NCBI GenBank assembly: GCA_963790965.1
Contig: CAWBQO010000006.1
Span: 620,001-684,000 of the forward strand
Source of the DNA: CAWBQO01 sp963790965
GTDB lineage: Bacteria; Bacteroidota; Rhodothermia; Rhodothermales; DASSAV01
Length of the DNA stretch: 64,000 nucleotides
Direction of reading: 5' to 3'
How positions within the stretch are numbered: position 1 is the first letter of the stretch; every line of letters starts with the position of its first letter. Positions 62,003-64,000 of the stretch are shown here, in pieces. The notes under the pieces are model-generated. The model made no database searches, was not told where the DNA came from, and was given only the letters and a program-made list of their open reading frames with translations. The position numbers and the translations under genes are program-made.

Positions 62003-63859
62003 TTAAACCTGGAAGTAGAGCGTGTATGGGCCGAGGATGATTCGGTCTCCGTCGACGAGGTCGGCTTCAGCGAAGGACTGAGGCACCCGTTCTCCTATGT
62101 GAAGAAGTTGAGCACCTCCCTGCTCGTCGACGACTGAGGTTTGGATGTTACGGTTACGTCGCTTTGGCGCTATTACTACTGAGCCTTTCCAGTCCGTGAG
62201 ATCATCACCGCCCTCGCCTGCTTTCCACCTCTTACGATTACCAATGTCAATTTGCCTGTAGTCCTTTACTGGTTTCTCGACCGTCAACGCCGCGCCGGCA
62301 GGGAGCAGATCGACCTTCCACCACGGCAGTTTTCCCGTCAATATCCATCCGGCTGCAAGCGCAATGATCGTTATAAGGGCAAGCAGCAGCAGGATCAGCA
62401 GCAACCAGTTGAAAAACGTCCACGGCCGGTCCGCCACTTCGATTGAAATTGGCAGACGCCGGCTGCCCAACCCGCTCGTGTCCACCAGCGCAGAGGCATC
62501 TTCAAAAATCAATGTGCCGCGGTATTGCCCCTCCGGCAGGCCCTTTGACACCCGGCCTTGCAGGAGGAGCTCGTTGGACCCGGACAAATCCACTTCTCTG
62601 ACGCCGTCCAGCAGGGGATCTCCGTTGACGAGCAGAAAGGAATCCGGCAACGCAGCAGGATTCTTGACGTCCGGCTCGAAGCGCACCATCACGGTAGCCC
62701 CGTTTTCTCGCGCCCGGTTGTTCTGGTCCAGGTTGAGCCTCGCCGCTTCCGTGCGGCCGTCTCCCCGGTAAGGATCCGCCCTGCCGAGGTCCAATGAACC
62801 CGTCGCCCCGCGCGGCCGGGAAAGCTTCACGATGGAAGGCTCTTCATTTCGGAAACGAATGTCGATCGATGATGGAACCACCAGAACCGCAGGATCGCCC
62901 GACTCCAGCCGCAGGGTTCCTTGATACATGCCCTCGGGTGGCGTCCCGTTCTCGAAGGTCAGAGAAAACGCAATGCTCTGATCCGAGTCAACCTGAAACC
63001 GGCCGGGAGCCACAAGGGCGTAGACGCCCTCCGCTTCGAGCTCCGGAACAGAAGCTTGCGCCGAGAGAGTAAGCGCTTCCGTCATGCCGCTGCTCTTGTT
63101 AAAACGCTGAACCCGTTCCGGCAACTGCTCGCGGTCATACAAATTGCCGAAGTCGAGAAGCCCATATCGCGGCTGCACCACCTTGATCGGTGCCACCGTG
63201 CCCTCCGCATTGTTATTGTAGGTCGCAACCCCGCTATTCTGCAACGCACCAACTGAAGCCGGATCGAGTTCGACGCCCAGCGTCGAATAGTAGAGCCAGT
63301 CGTGTTCCTTGCGCTCGAGGCCGAAGCGGTCCACCACATCCCTCATGCTCAGCCGCTGCGGACCGTTGTCTTTTCCGTCGGTGTACACGAGCACGACGCC
63401 GATACGATCTTCATTCTCAGGCTGATCACGATACCGCTTGAACGCGTCGCCAATGGCCTCGTAAACGTGGGTTCTTGCGCCATTGGCCGTCATCGCGTCG
63501 ATATAGGCCAGTGCCGCCGCCCCCTCCGTTCCAGCGTTGAACGACTTGAAGTCCGTTAAACCCGCCGAAAAGGGCGCCATGTAGATGCGGGAACCCGCGT
63601 CCGCTGAGTTGACAAACTCCCGCAGGGCAGACTTGACCTGCGGAAATATGTTGGCCGACCCATTGTACCCCTGCATGGATCCGGACTGATCGATGACCAG
63701 GATGTAGTCCACGCGGGCGTCCGGCGATTGCGCCGACGCGTCGCCAACAACTGCGAGCAACAGAGCCGTCACGAACACGCGGCTGAAGAAGCGCGCGCAC
63801 GTCCACTTGGCTGCAGCGCAGGGACGGCCATTTAAACCAGAGTCGTTCCAGGAAGACAT
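62003..63859 (-). CDS. Membrane-anchored VWA protein with C-terminal FHA-like domain
   Basis: The 618-residue protein has an N-terminal signal or anchor (FFSRVFVTALLLAVVGDASA) and a von Willebrand A domain at about 47-220 with MIDAS DQSGS and a later YTDGKDNG. Two or more Ig-like beta domains follow (GVYALVAPGRFQVDSDQSIA; PEGQYRGTLIFEDAS). One membrane helix lies at about 475-505 (FFNWLLLILLLLALITIIAL). The C-terminal about 60 residues (NIQTSVVDEQGGAQLLHIGE, VDGDRIILGPYTLYFQV) resemble the end of an FHA domain, which binds phospho-threonine or folds as a scaffold. The topology puts the VWA outside the cytoplasmic membrane and the FHA-like part inside, facing the tubulin-like protein. First gene of the operon, 18 bp ahead of the GTPase gene. 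Confidence 0.82.
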   Translation of the reverse strand: MSSWNDSGLNGRPCAAAKWTCARFFSRVFVTALLLAVVGDASAQSPDARVDYILVIDQSGSMQGYNGSANIFPQVKSALREFVNSADAGSRIYMAPFSAGLTDFKSFNAGTEGAAALAYIDAMTANGARTHVYEAIGDAFKRYRDQPENEDRIGVVLVYTDGKDNGPQRLSMRDVVDRFGLERKEHDWLYYSTLGVELDPASVGALQNSGVATYNNNAEGTVAPIKVVQPRYGLLDFGNLYDREQLPERVQRFNKSSGMTEALTLSAQASVPELEAEGVYALVAPGRFQVDSDQSIAFSLTFENGTPPEGMYQGTLRLESGDPAVLVVPSSIDIRFRNEEPSIVKLSRPRGATGSLDLGRADPYRGDGRTEAARLNLDQNNRARENGATVMVRFEPDVKNPAALPDSFLLVNGDPLLDGVREVDLSGSNELLLQGRVSKGLPEGQYRGTLIFEDASALVDTSGLGSRRLPISIEVADRPWTFFNWLLLILLLLALITIIALAAGWILTGKLPWWKVDLLPAGAALTVEKPVKDYRQIDIGNRKRWKAGEGGDDLTDWKGSVVIAPKRRNRNIQTSVVDEQGGAQLLHIGERVPQSFAEADLVDGDRIILGPYTLYFQV

Positions 63860-64000
63860 TTATGCGTAAAGGAGGTTGGTACCCATACTATTCCGGCCAC
63901 GCCTCGCCATGCTTTGGTGGCCACCCCGTGTCGGCGCGTTAAGTCAGCTTTATTATAAACATTTTACAAGCTGAAGTTGGCCTTCTTCCCCAATCTTTCA
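63860..64000 (-). promoter_or_regulatory. Upstream region of the VWA-tubulin operon
   Basis: The 141 bp at the window edge include an AT-rich segment; the minus strand contains TTTATAATAA (TATAAT at 63958-63953), a good -10 candidate about 95 bp before the start codon. No good -35 is seen. The window ends here, so further operon genes upstream cannot be ruled out. Confidence 0.35.

Overview
The window looks like chromosomal DNA from a GC-rich member of the Bacteroidota/Rhodothermota (Rhodothermales-like). The reasons are a C-terminal type IX secretion (T9SS) sorting domain with the YPNPF motif, two S46 dipeptidyl-peptidases, a DUF5686-type outer-membrane protein, a BatA-type protein, and weak or absent Shine-Dalgarno sequences. 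No species can be named from the sequence alone.

Layout. 1-1700: a truncated methyltransferase, a small unknown protein and an intergenic stretch of modular repeats. 1710-8305: two coupled genes for very large secreted proteins; the first carries a near-identical internal duplication of about 755 bp, the second ends in a T9SS sorting domain. 8777-21115: a type I (I-B-like) CRISPR-Cas locus in the order cas6-cas5-cas3-cas8-cas7-cas4-cas1-cas2, followed by an array of 63 repeats and 62 spacers. cas8 and cas7 each contain a single-base frameshift. 21322-24595: a near-perfect inverted repeat (1093-bp arms, 1088-bp centre) that duplicates a sigma-factor gene pair. 24765-34187: two tandem S46 peptidases, tRNA-Leu, an orphan antitoxin, lipoproteins and an M1 aminopeptidase. 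34360-55674: mostly housekeeping and envelope genes (DUF5686 protein, NUDIX, biotin carboxylase, DnaJ-like, beta-CASP nuclease, PrcB-like lipoprotein, MarC, BatA-like, HflX, CBS protein, thioredoxin and its reductase, LysM/BON lipoprotein, sodium:solute symporter), with two more repeat-filled intergenic stretches.

55946-63859 (minus strand) is the most interesting region: a three-gene operon encoding a membrane-anchored von Willebrand A protein with a cytosolic FHA-like tail, a tubulin/FtsZ-like GTPase with an intact GGTGAG box, and a 1097-residue protein. The last has a tubulin-like N-terminus whose G-box is destroyed, a long coiled coil and a two-helix membrane hairpin. This resembles the tubulin-like plus VWA membrane-remodelling neighbourhoods predicted computationally in 2010 (Makarova and Koonin), but here with an active/pseudo-GTPase pair.

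How the parts fit: the CRISPR locus shows long and recent spacer acquisition, including two spacers that sample the same protein-coding site from diverged viruses, yet its surveillance complex appears broken or mis-sequenced. The secreted pair and the peptidases fit a protein-degrading, surface-active heterotroph. All functions are read from sequence motifs; no database search was run.
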